From: Ignavibacterium sp037440165
GTDB lineage: Bacteria; Bacteroidota; Ignavibacteria; Ignavibacteriales; Ignavibacteriaceae
Length of the DNA stretch: 64,000 nt
Direction of reading: 5' to 3'
Assembly: GCF_037440165.1 (NCBI RefSeq)
Contig: NZ_JBBIUQ010000008.1
Location: 42,820-106,819 of the forward strand
Part shown: positions 1 to 10,200 of the stretch, piece by piece
Numbering within the stretch: the first letter of the stretch is position 1
Layout of the letters: each line of letters begins with the position of its first letter
Translations under genes and position numbers: made by a program
The notes under the pieces: model-generated
Told to the model about the DNA's origin: nothing
The model's database searches: none
The model's input: only the letters and a program-made list of their open reading frames with translations

Positions 1-1942
1 ATGGAACGAATGCTTTAATTACCTGAGCATCTTTTCGTGCAGAAAAACCTTCTATTTTTCCTCTGCGGGAGTTTAAGTCTCCCATAACATCACCGAGATA
101 TTCTTCCGGTGTAATAACTTCAACAGACATAATAGGTTCGAGTAAAACAGGATTTGCCTTTCTGGCTGCTGCCTGAAAAGCCATTGAACCTGCTACTCTG
201 AAAGAAATTTCATCCGAGTCAACATCGTGATAAGAACCGTCGTATAACTTTGCTTTTACATCAACCATTGGATAACCAGCTATCACTCCGTTTTTCATTG
301 CGTCCTGTATTCCCTGAGAAACGGCAGGGATATATTCTTTAGGAACAACACCACCGACTATTGCATTAATAAATTCAAAACCTTTACCGGGTTCATTTGG
401 TGATACTTCAATCCAAACATGACCATACTTACCTCTACCACCGGATTGCTTAACAAATTTTCCTTCAGCCTGCACTGTGCTGGTAATGGTTTCTCTATAA
501 GCAACTTGTGGTTTACCAATATTAGCCTCAACCTTAAATTCACGCCTCATTCTATCAACAATGATATCAAGATGAAGCTCACCCATACCGCTAATTAAGG
601 TTTGACCTGTCTCCTCATCAACTTTAACTTTGAATGTCGGATCTTCATCTGAAAGTTTAGATAATGCTTCTGATAATTTATCCTGATCAGCCTTGGTTTT
701 AGGTTCAATTGCAATTTGAATAACTGGTTCAGGAAAAGTCATTCTCTCTAAAACAACAGGATCATTTTCTGTGCAAAGGGTATCACCTGTCTTAGTAAAT
801 TTTAATCCAACAGCTGCTGCAATATCACCAGCTCTAACCTCAGAGATTTCTTCCCTGTGGTTTGCGTGCATCTGAAGCAATCTGCTTATTCTTTCTTTCT
901 TTCCACTAACAGAATTAAATACATACGAGCCACTGGTCAGTGTACCTGAATAAACTCTGAAGAAAGTCAATTTACCGACATATGGATCATTCATTATTTT
1001 GAAAGCCAAAGCAGTGAATTTCTCATTCTCATCAATTTTTCTTTTAACAATATCATTCATTCCTACATAATGAGCTTCTATCTCTTTCAAATCAGCAGGT
1101 GATGGAAGAAAATCCACTACAGCATCAAGAAGTTTTTGAACACCTTTATTTTTGAATGAAGAACCGCATAAAACAGGAACAATTTTTAATTCAATTGTAG
1201 CTCTTCTTAAAACTGCTTTGATTTCATCTGGGGTTATTTCTTTTCCTTCCAGATATTTTTCAAGCAATGTATCATCAACATCAGAAACTGCTTCGAGCAT
1301 CTGTGTTCTGTACTTATTGGCAATTTCCAGCAGGTCTTTAGGTATACTAATTTCGTCATAAGTGGTTCCAAGACTATCCTCGTGATACATTCGGGCATTA
1401 TATTGAATAAGGTCAATTACCCCAACAAACATATCACCTTCACCAATAGGAAGGTTGATTGGAATAGCATTAGTACCCAATCTATCTCTCATCATTTCCA
1501 CAGCGTGATAAAAATCTGCACCAATTCTATCCATTTTATTAACAAAAGCAATTCTTGGAACACCGTATTTATCAGCCTGACGCCAAACTGTTTCTGACTG
1601 TGGTTCAACACCGCCTACTGCACAGAACAGAGCAACAGCACCGTCAAGAACTCTGAGTGATCTTTCAACTTCAACCGTAAAATCAACGTGACCAGGAGTA
1701 TCAATTATATTAATCTGATGATTATTCCAAAAACAAGTAGTTGCAGCGCTGGTGATAGTTATACCTCTTTCTTTTTCCTGCTCCATCCAGTCCATTGTGG
1801 CAGCACCATCGTGTACTTCACCAATTCGATGCGTTTTACCGGTATAATAAAGAATTCTTTCAGTAGTTGTAGTTTTACCAGCATCAATATGAGCCATTAT
1901 ACCGATATTTCGAACTTTATCTATGCTTATCTTATTTACCAT
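1..1942 (-). CDS. fusA: Elongation factor G, partial (C-terminus beyond the window)
   Basis: EF-G is the GTPase that translocates tRNA and mRNA on the ribosome. The reading frame opens with ATG at 1942 (MVNKISIDKVRNIGIMAHID) followed by the P-loop AHIDAGKTTTTERI. It stays open to the left edge, where it reads RKDAQVIKAFVP, a conserved stretch of domain V. About 647 codons are present, so roughly 50 C-terminal residues are missing because the window ends, not because the gene is broken. It is the third gene of the str operon (rpsL-rpsG-fusA), 17 bases after rpsG. Identity is secure from the P-loop and the operon order. Confidence 0.97.
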   Translation of the reverse strand, partial: MVNKISIDKVRNIGIMAHIDAGKTTTTERILYYTGKTHRIGEVHDGAATMDWMEQEKERGITITSAATTCFWNNHQINIIDTPGHVDFTVEVERSLRVLDGAVALFCAVGGVEPQSETVWRQADKYGVPRIAFVNKMDRIGADFYHAVEMMRDRLGTNAIPINLPIGEGDMFVGVIDLIQYNARMYHEDSLGTTYDEISIPKDLLEIANKYRTQMLEAVSDVDDTLLEKYLEGKEITPDEIKAVLRRATIELKIVPVLCGSSFKNKGVQKLLDAVVDFLPSPADLKEIEAHYVGMNDIVKRKIDENEKFTALAFKIMNDPYVGKLTFFRVYSGTLTSGSYVFNSVSGKKERISRLLQMHANHREEISEVRAGDIAAAVGLKFTKTGDTLCTENDPVVLERMTFPEPVIQIAIEPKTKADQDKLSEALSKLSDEDPTFKVKVDEETGQTLISGMGELHLDIIVDRMRREFKVEANIGKPQVAYRETITSTVQAEGKFVKQSGGRGKYGHVWIEVSPNEPGKGFEFINAIVGGVVPKEYIPAVSQGIQDAMKNGVIAGYPMVDVKAKLYDGSYHDVDSDEISFRVAGSMAFQAAARKANPVLLEPIMSVEVITPEEYLGDVMGDLNSRRGKIEGFSARKDAQVIKAFVP

Positions 1943-1959
1943 TTAATACTTAACCTATC

Positions 1960-2427
1960 TTACCATTTAAAGTGAGCAAATGCCTTATTAGCTTCTGCCA
2001 TTTTATGAGTATCATCTTTTTTCTTTACTGATGAACCTTCATTATTTGAAGCCGCTAACAGTTCACCAGCTAATTTAGCAGCCATTGATTTTTCACCGCG
2101 AGCACGTGAATAAGTTTTAATCCAACGCATTGCAAGCGCAGTTCTTCTTTCAGGTCTAACTTCAGTTGGAACCTGATAAGTAGCACCACCAACTCTGCGA
2201 CTTCTAACTTCAATTACCGGAGCTACATTAGAAATAGCTTTCTTAAATACTTCAAGTCCGGATTTTTTTGATTTCTCTTCAATTATTTCAAATGCCGTGT
2301 AAACAATATTTCTTGCTGTAGATTTTTTACCTCTCAGCATTATGCTGTTTATAAACTTCGCCACCAATACGTCATTGTATTTGGGATCGGGTTTTACATA
2401 TCTTTTTTCTGCTCTGCGTTTTCTCAT
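1960..2427 (-). CDS. rpsG: 30S ribosomal protein S7
   Basis: S7 (uS7) is a primary binder of the 3' domain of 16S rRNA and nucleates assembly of the small-subunit head. The 155-residue protein begins MRKRRAEKRYVKPDPKY and carries the conserved core VRSRRVGGATYQVPTEVRP; its length matches the usual 155-156 residues. It sits 2 bases after rpsL and 17 bases before fusA, so the three are co-transcribed and probably translationally coupled. The family often autoregulates the str operon, but I see no specific operator here. Confidence 0.98.
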   Translation of the reverse strand: MRKRRAEKRYVKPDPKYNDVLVAKFINSIMLRGKKSTARNIVYTAFEIIEEKSKKSGLEVFKKAISNVAPVIEVRSRRVGGATYQVPTEVRPERRTALAMRWIKTYSRARGEKSMAAKLAGELLAASNNEGSSVKKKDDTHKMAEANKAFAHFKW

Positions 2428-2429
2428 AA

Positions 2430-2807
2430 TTATTTAGCTTTTGGTTTTTTAGCTCCGTATTTAGAACGACCTTTTTTTCTATCTTCAACACCGCTTGTGT
2501 CCAAAGTTCCTCTGATTATATGATAACGAACGCCTGGTAAATCTTTAACTCTACCACCTCTAATCATAACAAGTGAGTGTTCCTGTAAATTGTGCCCTTC
2601 ACCGGGAATGTAAGCAGTTACCTCAATATTGTTTGTGAGTCTAACACGAGCAACTTTTCTTAATGCTGAGTTAGGCTTTTTAGGTGTAGTAGTATATACT
2701 CTTGTACATACACCTCTTTTCTGGGGGCAGCCTTCTAATGCCGGAGCTTTATTTTTAGAAAGAATTTTAACTCTTCCTCTTCTTACTAACTGATTTATCG
2801 TGGGCAC
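2430..2807 (-). CDS. rpsL: 30S ribosomal protein S12
   Basis: S12 (uS12) lies at the decoding centre and controls translational accuracy. The 125-residue product has the hallmark TTPKKPNSALRKVARVRL and RGGRVKDLPGVRYHI segments. The lysines whose mutation gives streptomycin resistance (K42/K43 and K88 in E. coli numbering) look wild type. The start codon is GTG (complement of 2805-2807), chosen because AGGAG lies just upstream and the protein then begins with the normal (M)PTINQLVR. It is the first gene of the str operon, behind a consensus promoter at 2852-2880. Confidence 0.98.
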   Translation of the reverse strand: MPTINQLVRRGRVKILSKNKAPALEGCPQKRGVCTRVYTTTPKKPNSALRKVARVRLTNNIEVTAYIPGEGHNLQEHSLVMIRGGRVKDLPGVRYHIIRGTLDTSGVEDRKKGRSKYGAKKPKAK

Positions 2808-2851
2808 AAAATCTCCTAAAAATTTAATTTTTCATTTTTTTTCAGATTTCA

Positions 2852-2880
2852 AATATATTCTTTAATTCAAATTTTGTCAA
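2852..2880 (-). promoter_or_regulatory. Consensus sigma70-type promoter of the str operon
   Basis: Read on the minus strand, TTGACA (2880-2875) is followed by a 17-base spacer and TATATT (2857-2852). It lies in the rpoC-rpsL gap and points at rpsL. Both boxes and the spacing are near-perfect for an E. coli-like housekeeping sigma factor and differ from the TTTG / TAnnTTTG promoters known in Bacteroides. Confidence 0.85.
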
Positions 2881-2931
2881 GAAAATTGAATTAAAATTAT
2901 AGTCATCTCTTGTTTGTGTGATAATCACTAA

Positions 2932-5900
2932 TTATTCACCAGATTCAATTTGTTTAACCTCTGATTCCTTCGGTTCTGCTTCTTCAGATTTTAGAATAAT
3001 ATTTCGATATTTCTTCAAACCTGTACCAGCTGGAATCAAATGACCCATAACTATGTTTTCTTTCAATCCAAGTAAGTGATCTGTTTTTGCTTCGATTGCT
3101 GCATTCGCAAGTACTTTTGTTGTCTCCTGGAATGAAGCTGCTGATAAGAAGCTTTCAGTTGAAAGTGCCGCCTGAGTAATTCCAAGGAGAATATGTTCGA
3201 AAGTAGCTGGCTCAGCGTCTCGGGCAATAATTTCTTTCTTACCTTTTTTCTTTAAATCAGAATTGATCTCACGATATTTACTTCTTGGGATTAGTTGACC
3301 ATTCTTAAACTTCGAATCACCTTTATCTTCAATATATACCATATTACTGATACGATTATTTTCCTGTATGAACTCTATACGATCAATTAGATCCTCCTCA
3401 AGAAATCTTGTATCACCGGGAGAGACTACCTTAACTTTTTGCAACATCTGTCTTACGATTACTTCGATGTGTTTATCATTGATCTTTACACCTTGTAATC
3501 TGTAAACATCCTGAATTTCATTTACTAGATATTCTTGTACAGCATTGGTACCTTTAATTGCAAGAATATCATGCGGATTTACAGGACCATCGGTTATCTT
3601 TTCTCCGGCCGGAATTTCATCTCCATCCTGTACAAGTATATGTCGTTGTAATGGAACGCTATATCGTTTCTCATCAGATCTATCCACTGCCAGAACGGTA
3701 ATTTCTCTAGCACCTTTCTTTCTTGGACCAAATTTAACAATACCCTCAATCTCAGAAACGATAGCTGGTTCGTGCGGACTTCTTGCTTCAAAAAGTTCTG
3801 TTACTCTTGGCAAACCACCAGTAATATCACGGCTTTTAGCAGTTTGCTTAGATATTTTCGCAAGAGTTGTTCCTGCAGAAACCGATTCACCTTCTTCAAC
3901 ACTTAGATATGATCTTACTGGCAAGTTAAAGGATTTTACTTCACCATTTTCTGCTTTAATTAAAATACTTGGAGTGAGATTTTTATCTTTAGACTCAAGA
4001 ACAACTTTTTGAACGTGACCGGTTTGCTCATCTGTAACTTGTTGTAATGTTACGCCATCAATTAAATCAACGAATTTCACCACTCCTGCAGCATCGGTAA
4101 TTATCAGAGAGTTATATGGATCGTGATTATATAGTGGTTGACGCTTCTTAACTTGCTGTCCATCATTTACGATTAGTTCAGCTCCGTATGGTACATCATA
4201 TTTCTTAAGCTGACGATTATTTTCATCAAGTATCTCGATTACTCCTCTTCTGCCTGTAACTACTTTAACTTTAACATCAGGACCGCCGAATGGATCTTTT
4301 TCAATCTTTTCTACATACAGAATTCTTTCATACCTTACTATACCATCTGTGTTGGTTTCAACCTGGCTCTGCGATGCAATACGAGATGAAGTTCCACCAA
4401 GGTGGAATGTTCTTAAAGTAAGCTGTGTACCAGGTTCACCGATAGATTGCGCGGCAATAATTCCTACTGCCTCGCCGATCTCAACCATTTTACCTGTAGT
4501 TAAATTTCTACCATAACATTTTGCACACACTCCCCGTTTTGATTCACAGGTAAGAACTGTTCTGATATAAACCGAATCAATATTTGCATCCTCAATTTTC
4601 TCAGCAATTTCTTCAGAAACCATTTGAGCTGCTTCAATAATTAATTCATCGGTTCTTGGATCATAAACATCCTGTTGAACTACTCTTCCTGTTATTCTTT
4701 CTGCGAGCGGTTCTCTTTCTTCTTCAACATCTTTCAATGCACGAACTTCGATACCCATTATAGTTCCGCAATCTTCTTCAGAGATTATAACATCCTGCGA
4801 AACATCAACCAATCTTCTTGTCAGGTAACCAGCATCAGCGGTTTTAAGAGCTGTGTCAGCCAAACCTTTTCTAGCACCGTGAGTTGATATGAAGTATTCG
4901 AGTACGGATAAACCTTCCTTGAAGTTTGCAACAATCGGGTTTTCAATAATTTCTCCTGCCTGACCAGTTAGAGATTTTTGAGGTTTCATCATAAGCCCTC
5001 TCATACCAGCAAGCTGACGAACCTGCTCCTGCGATCCTCTTGCACCAGAGTCAACCATCATGTGCAATGAATTGAATCCCTGATTATGATGACGAATTTT
5101 TTCCATCAGTGCACGAGCAACATTATTTGTAGTGTGAGTCCAGACATCGATGATTTTGTTATATCTTTCAGCATCGGTAATTACGCCCATTTCGTGCTCA
5201 TTCAGAATCGCTTCTACTTTTTTGTTTGCTTGTGCAATAAGAGAATCTTTTTCTTCAGGAACAACCATATCGATAAAGCTAACTGAAATTCCTCCAGCGG
5301 TTGCATATCTGAAACCTAAATCTTTAAGATCATCAAGGAATTTTGCTGTCACTTTGTTTCCGAGTTTCATAAACATCTTGCCAATAATTGAGCTGAATGC
5401 CTTTTTGACAAGAAGTTGATTGATGAAACCCATTTCTTTTGGAACAATCTGATTGAAAATAATTCTACCCACGGTAGTTTCAATCAACTGCCCATCAATT
5501 CTTACTTTAATTTTAGCGTGAATACCAACAACTTTGTTATCGTAAGCAATAATAACTTCTTCAGGTGAAGCGAAAGTCATTCCTTCACCCAAATCACCTT
5601 CTTTCATTTTTGTGAGATAGTAGCAACCAAGAACTATATCCTGGGTTGGAATAACTATCGGACTACCATTTTGCGGTGAGAGAATATTGTGACTGCTTAA
5701 CATCAGCAGCGTTGCTTCAAGCTGTGCTTCATAAGACAACGGAACATGCACAGCCATCTGGTCACCATCAAAGTCTGCGTTGAATGCTGTACAAACCATT
5801 GGGTGAAGCTGGATAGCTCTCTCGTCAATTAACACCGGCTGAAATGCCTGAATACCTAATCTGTGAAGCGTAGGAGCTCTGTTTAATAATACCGGATGTC

Positions 5901-7185
5901 CTTCGATTATCTTTGCGAGAATTTCCCAAATAATCGGATCTTTTCTATCAACAACTTTTCTTGCACTTTTAACAGTTTTATTATGACCTCGTTCAATCAG
6001 TTTGCGAATGATGAATGGCTTGAATAATTCCACTGCCATGTCCTTTGGAAGTCCGCACTGATGAAGCTTTAATTCAGGACCAACGACAATGACCGAACGA
6101 CCTGAATAGTCAACTCTCTTTCCAAGCAGATTCTGTCTGAATCTACCTTGTTTACCTTTAAGCATATCACTCAATGATTTCAGAGGTCTGTTGCTATCGC
6201 TTCTTACTGCACTCCCTCTTCTTGAGTTATCGAATAAAGCATCAACAGCTTCCTGAAGCATTCTTTTTTCATTACGAAGAATAACTTCTGGTGCTTTTAT
6301 ATCAATAAGTCTTTTTAATCTGTTGTTTCTGATAATTACTCTTCGATAGAGATCATTCAAATCACTTGTAGCAAATCTTCCACCTTCTAATGGAACAAGT
6401 GGTCTGAGTTCTGGTGGAATAACAGGAATATAACTCAATACCATCCATTCAGGACGATTTGGAACCTTTCCTTCTTCCTCTTTGAATGATTCAATAACAC
6501 GGAGTCGTTTTAATAAATCCTGTTTTTTCTGTTGTGATGTTTCGGTTTTTAATTGATCTCTTAATTGAATAGAAAGTTGTTCTATATTTGTTTTGCGTAA
6601 AATTTCTTTAACAGCATCGCCGCCAATTCTTGCCACAAATTTCTTAGGGTCTTCATCATCAAGTTTTTCGTTTCCGTCAGGAAGCGAATTTAATATTTCA
6701 TAGTACTGATCTTCAGAAATCAAATCTAAACGATTAAGTCCTGTAGTGCCTGGGTTTAAGACTAAATAGGATTCATAATAAATAACTTTTTCTAATTCTT
6801 TAAGACTGAGCCCGATGATATTTCCTATCTTTGAAGGCTGGGTTCTGAAAAACCAGATATGAACTACAGGTACAGCAAGAGCAATATGCCCCATCCTTTC
6901 TCTTCTTACACTTTTCTGGGTAACTTCAACACCACAGCGATCGCAAATAATACCTTTGTATCTTATTCTTTTATATTTACCGCAATAACATTCCCAGTCC
7001 CTCGTCGGACCAAAAATCTTTTCGCAGAATAGACCATCTTTTTCTGGTCTGAATGTTCTGTAGTTAATTGTTTCCGGCTTAGTAACTTCACCATAAGAAC
7101 GTCCAAGAATATCATCCGGACTTGCTAAGCTGATAGTAATACTGTTTATATCTTTCATTGCATTTTCTTGAATTCTAAATGCCAT
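2932..7185 (-). CDS. rpoC: DNA-directed RNA polymerase subunit beta'
   Basis: This is the catalytic large subunit of RNA polymerase. The 1417-residue protein contains the N-terminal zinc ribbon (CYCGKYKR...CDRCGVEV), the active-site Mg2+ loop NADFDGDQMAVH and the second zinc site CESKRGVCAKCYGRNL. The start is MAFRIQENAMKD at 7185, with AGGAG about 6 bases upstream; a later Met at residue 10 is less likely because MAFR is the usual start in relatives. It follows rpoB by 42 bases as in nearly all bacteria, and the str promoter comes after it. Length is typical for Bacteroidota/Chlorobi (about 1400-1430). Confidence 0.99.
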   Translation of the reverse strand: MAFRIQENAMKDINSITISLASPDDILGRSYGEVTKPETINYRTFRPEKDGLFCEKIFGPTRDWECYCGKYKRIRYKGIICDRCGVEVTQKSVRRERMGHIALAVPVVHIWFFRTQPSKIGNIIGLSLKELEKVIYYESYLVLNPGTTGLNRLDLISEDQYYEILNSLPDGNEKLDDEDPKKFVARIGGDAVKEILRKTNIEQLSIQLRDQLKTETSQQKKQDLLKRLRVIESFKEEEGKVPNRPEWMVLSYIPVIPPELRPLVPLEGGRFATSDLNDLYRRVIIRNNRLKRLIDIKAPEVILRNEKRMLQEAVDALFDNSRRGSAVRSDSNRPLKSLSDMLKGKQGRFRQNLLGKRVDYSGRSVIVVGPELKLHQCGLPKDMAVELFKPFIIRKLIERGHNKTVKSARKVVDRKDPIIWEILAKIIEGHPVLLNRAPTLHRLGIQAFQPVLIDERAIQLHPMVCTAFNADFDGDQMAVHVPLSYEAQLEATLLMLSSHNILSPQNGSPIVIPTQDIVLGCYYLTKMKEGDLGEGMTFASPEEVIIAYDNKVVGIHAKIKVRIDGQLIETTVGRIIFNQIVPKEMGFINQLLVKKAFSSIIGKMFMKLGNKVTAKFLDDLKDLGFRYATAGGISVSFIDMVVPEEKDSLIAQANKKVEAILNEHEMGVITDAERYNKIIDVWTHTTNNVARALMEKIRHHNQGFNSLHMMVDSGARGSQEQVRQLAGMRGLMMKPQKSLTGQAGEIIENPIVANFKEGLSVLEYFISTHGARKGLADTALKTADAGYLTRRLVDVSQDVIISEEDCGTIMGIEVRALKDVEEEREPLAERITGRVVQQDVYDPRTDELIIEAAQMVSEEIAEKIEDANIDSVYIRTVLTCESKRGVCAKCYGRNLTTGKMVEIGEAVGIIAAQSIGEPGTQLTLRTFHLGGTSSRIASQSQVETNTDGIVRYERILYVEKIEKDPFGGPDVKVKVVTGRRGVIEILDENNRQLKKYDVPYGAELIVNDGQQVKKRQPLYNHDPYNSLIITDAAGVVKFVDLIDGVTLQQVTDEQTGHVQKVVLESKDKNLTPSILIKAENGEVKSFNLPVRSYLSVEEGESVSAGTTLAKISKQTAKSRDITGGLPRVTELFEARSPHEPAIVSEIEGIVKFGPRKKGAREITVLAVDRSDEKRYSVPLQRHILVQDGDEIPAGEKITDGPVNPHDILAIKGTNAVQEYLVNEIQDVYRLQGVKINDKHIEVIVRQMLQKVKVVSPGDTRFLEEDLIDRIEFIQENNRISNMVYIEDKGDSKFKNGQLIPRSKYREINSDLKKKGKKEIIARDAEPATFEHILLGITQAALSTESFLSAASFQETTKVLANAAIEAKTDHLLGLKENIVMGHLIPAGTGLKKYRNIILKSEEAEPKESEVKQIESGE

Positions 7186-7227
7186 TTTTTAATCTCCTAA
7201 TTTCTATTTAAGGATTATACACACCTT

Positions 7228-10200
7228 TTAGTTAATCTTAATATCCAGTCCAAGACCTTGTAATTCTTTAATCATAACATTAAACGCTTCAGGAATATTC
7301 GATTCAGGAAGATTTTCACCTTTTACCAGAGATTCATAAACCTTTGCTCGACCTGCAACATCATCACTCTTTACAGTAAGAATTTCCTGTAATACGTGTG
7401 AAGCACCATAACCTTCAAGAGCCCAGACTTCCATTTCTCCGAATCTCTGACCACCAAACTGAGCTTTACCTCCGAGTGGTTGCTGAGTAATCAGTGAGTA
7501 TGGTCCAATTGACCTTGCATGAATTTTATCATCAACAAGGTGGCTAAGTTTAAGCATGTAAATATATCCGCAGGTTACTTTTTGATGGAATTTTTCACCA
7601 GTTCTTCCATCGTATAAATCTGTTTTTGAACCGGGATCAATTCCTGCTTTTTGCAACCACTGCTCAACATCTTCTAATTTTGCACCATCGAAAATCGGAG
7701 TTGCAAATTTCAGTCCCATCTTCTTACCAACCCAGCCAAGTACAGTTTCATATAACTGACCGAGGTTCATTCTTGAAGGAACACCAAGAGGATTTAAGAT
7801 TATATCTACCGGAGTTCCATCAGGCAAGAACGGCATATCCTCAACCGGAACGATTTTAGCGACAACACCTTTATTACCATGTCGTCCAGCCATTTTATCG
7901 CCCACTGAGAGTTTACGTTTCTTTGCAACATAAACTTTTGCAAGTTGAACGATTCCAGGTGGCAGTTCGTCGCCGCTCTGAATTTTAACTTTTTCCTTTT
8001 TGTACTCTTCTTCGATATCAACCTTGATATCAAAATAATTTTTGAAAAGAGTTTTAACCATATTATTTATCTTTTTCGAATCGAACCAATCAGCTGTATA
8101 ATCAAGTTTAGTGACATCTTCCATATCGGAAAAAGTTTTTTCCTTGATAGTCGTTCCGCTTCTTAATACAACACTTCCATCAAGATCACGAATACCAGTC
8201 GTAGTTTCGTCTTCAGTTATTCTGGCTAATTTTTCAACCAGTTTTTCGTAATGTTGTTTAAGTTTCTTTCTGAAATTCTGATCTAATTCTTCAAGCGCGA
8301 CTTTTTCCTGTTTCTTCGATTCATTATCTCTTTTCTTTCTGCTGAACAATCTAGTTTTGATGACTGTTCCTCTTAAACCTGGAGAGGCACGTAATGATGC
8401 ATCTTTTACATCACCAGCTTTATCTCCAAATATTGCACGAAGAAGTTTTTCTTCAGGTGTAGGATCAGTCTCTCCCTTAGGCGTAATTTTACCAATAAGG
8501 ATATCACCTTCTTTTACTTCAGCACCTTCTCTTATAATACCATTCTCATCAAGATTCTTAACAGCTTCTTCGCTTACATTTGGAATTTCTCTAGTCAGTT
8601 CTTCTTCGCCGCGTTTTGTTTCTCTAACCTGTAATTCAAATTCTTCAATATGAATTGAAGTGTAAACATCTTCTCTAACTACTCTCTCGCTAATAATTAT
8701 AGCATCTTCAAAGTTGTAACCACGCCAAGGCATAAATGCAACAAGAACATTTCTTCCAAGTGCAAGTTCTCCCTGATCAGTTGCGGCGCCATCAGCAAGA
8801 ACATCACCTTTCTTAACACGCTGACCTTCGTGAACTATTGGTCTCTGGTTAACACAAGTTTCCTGGTTTGTTCCCTGAAACTTTGTTAATTCATAAACAA
8901 CTTTTCTTGTTTCGTTAAAGCTTGTGAGGGATTCGAAACTGTTTGGATTAATATCGTATTTTACAATTATTCTGTTGGAATCAGCACTCGCTACGACTCC
9001 ATCATCCTCTGCAATAAGCAATGCACGTGAATCATATGCAACTTTCTTCTCCATTCCGGTTCCAACAATTGGAGCTTCTGGTTTTAATAACGGAACTGCT
9101 TGTCTCTGCATATTTGATCCCATCAGTGCTCTGTTAGCATCATCGTGTTCTAGGAATGGAATTAAAGCAGCAGCAGCACTAACTATCTGAGCAGGAGCGA
9201 CATCCATATAATGAACTTCTTCAGGATGAACGATTGGGAATTCACCTTTATATCTTGCTTTAACTCTTTCATTGATGAATTTTCCCTGTTCATTTATTGG
9301 AGCATTTGCCTGAGCAATTATAAATTTATCTTCCTGCTCAGCTGATAAATATTCAACTTCACTTGTTACCTTACCTTTTACTACTTTTCTATAAGGTGTT
9401 TCTAAGAATCCATATTTGTTCACACGAGCATAAATTGTAAGAGATGAAATAAGACCGATATTTGGTCCTTCAGGTGTTTCAATTGGACAAAGTCGTCCGT
9501 AGTGAGTATAGTGAACATCTCTTACTTCAAATCCTGCTCTTTCTCTTGTTAATCCGCCCGGACCTAAAGCAGACATACGTCTTTTGTGCGTCATTTCAGC
9601 TAATGGATTTGTTTGATCCATAAATTGTGAAAGCTGATTTGTGCCGAAGAATGCATTTATTACGCTTGTGATTGTGCGGGCGTTTACTAAGTCCTGAGGA
9701 GTGAAATTTTCGGTATCGCGCATATTCATTCGCTCTTTGATTGTTCGAGCCATTCTTGCCATACCGACATTAAATTGCTGTGAAAGCTGTTCACCAACTG
9801 TTCTTATTCTTCTGTTTCCGAGATGATCTATGTCATCAACCGGTGCAACACCGTTTTTCAAATCAATAAGATATCTCATTATAGCTACTATATCTTCATT
9901 AGTAAGAACAGTGGTTGACTCAGGCACATTGAGCTTAAGTTTGTCATTCATCCTGTGGCGGCCAACTTCGCCAAGATCATATCTTTTATCGTTAAAGAAT
10001 AATTTTTCAAGAAGCTGCTCTGCAGATTCAAGATCAGGTGCTTCACCGGTTCTTAATTGTCTGTAAATTGAATATAGAGCTTCTTCTCTTGAGGTTGATA
10101 TGTCTTTCTGCAAAGTGTTTACTATCAAATCCTGTTCAGGTGAGCGATCAGATTTGATGAACTTTAGCACATCAATTTCAGCTTCTTTAACTCTTTCAAC

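Noticed and set aside
3545..4012. 155-codon open frame on the plus strand inside rpoC
   Set aside because: Opposite strand of a secure essential gene, no ribosome binding site or recognisable domain; the same applies to the shorter open frames inside rpoB, cusA and the large secreted-protein gene.
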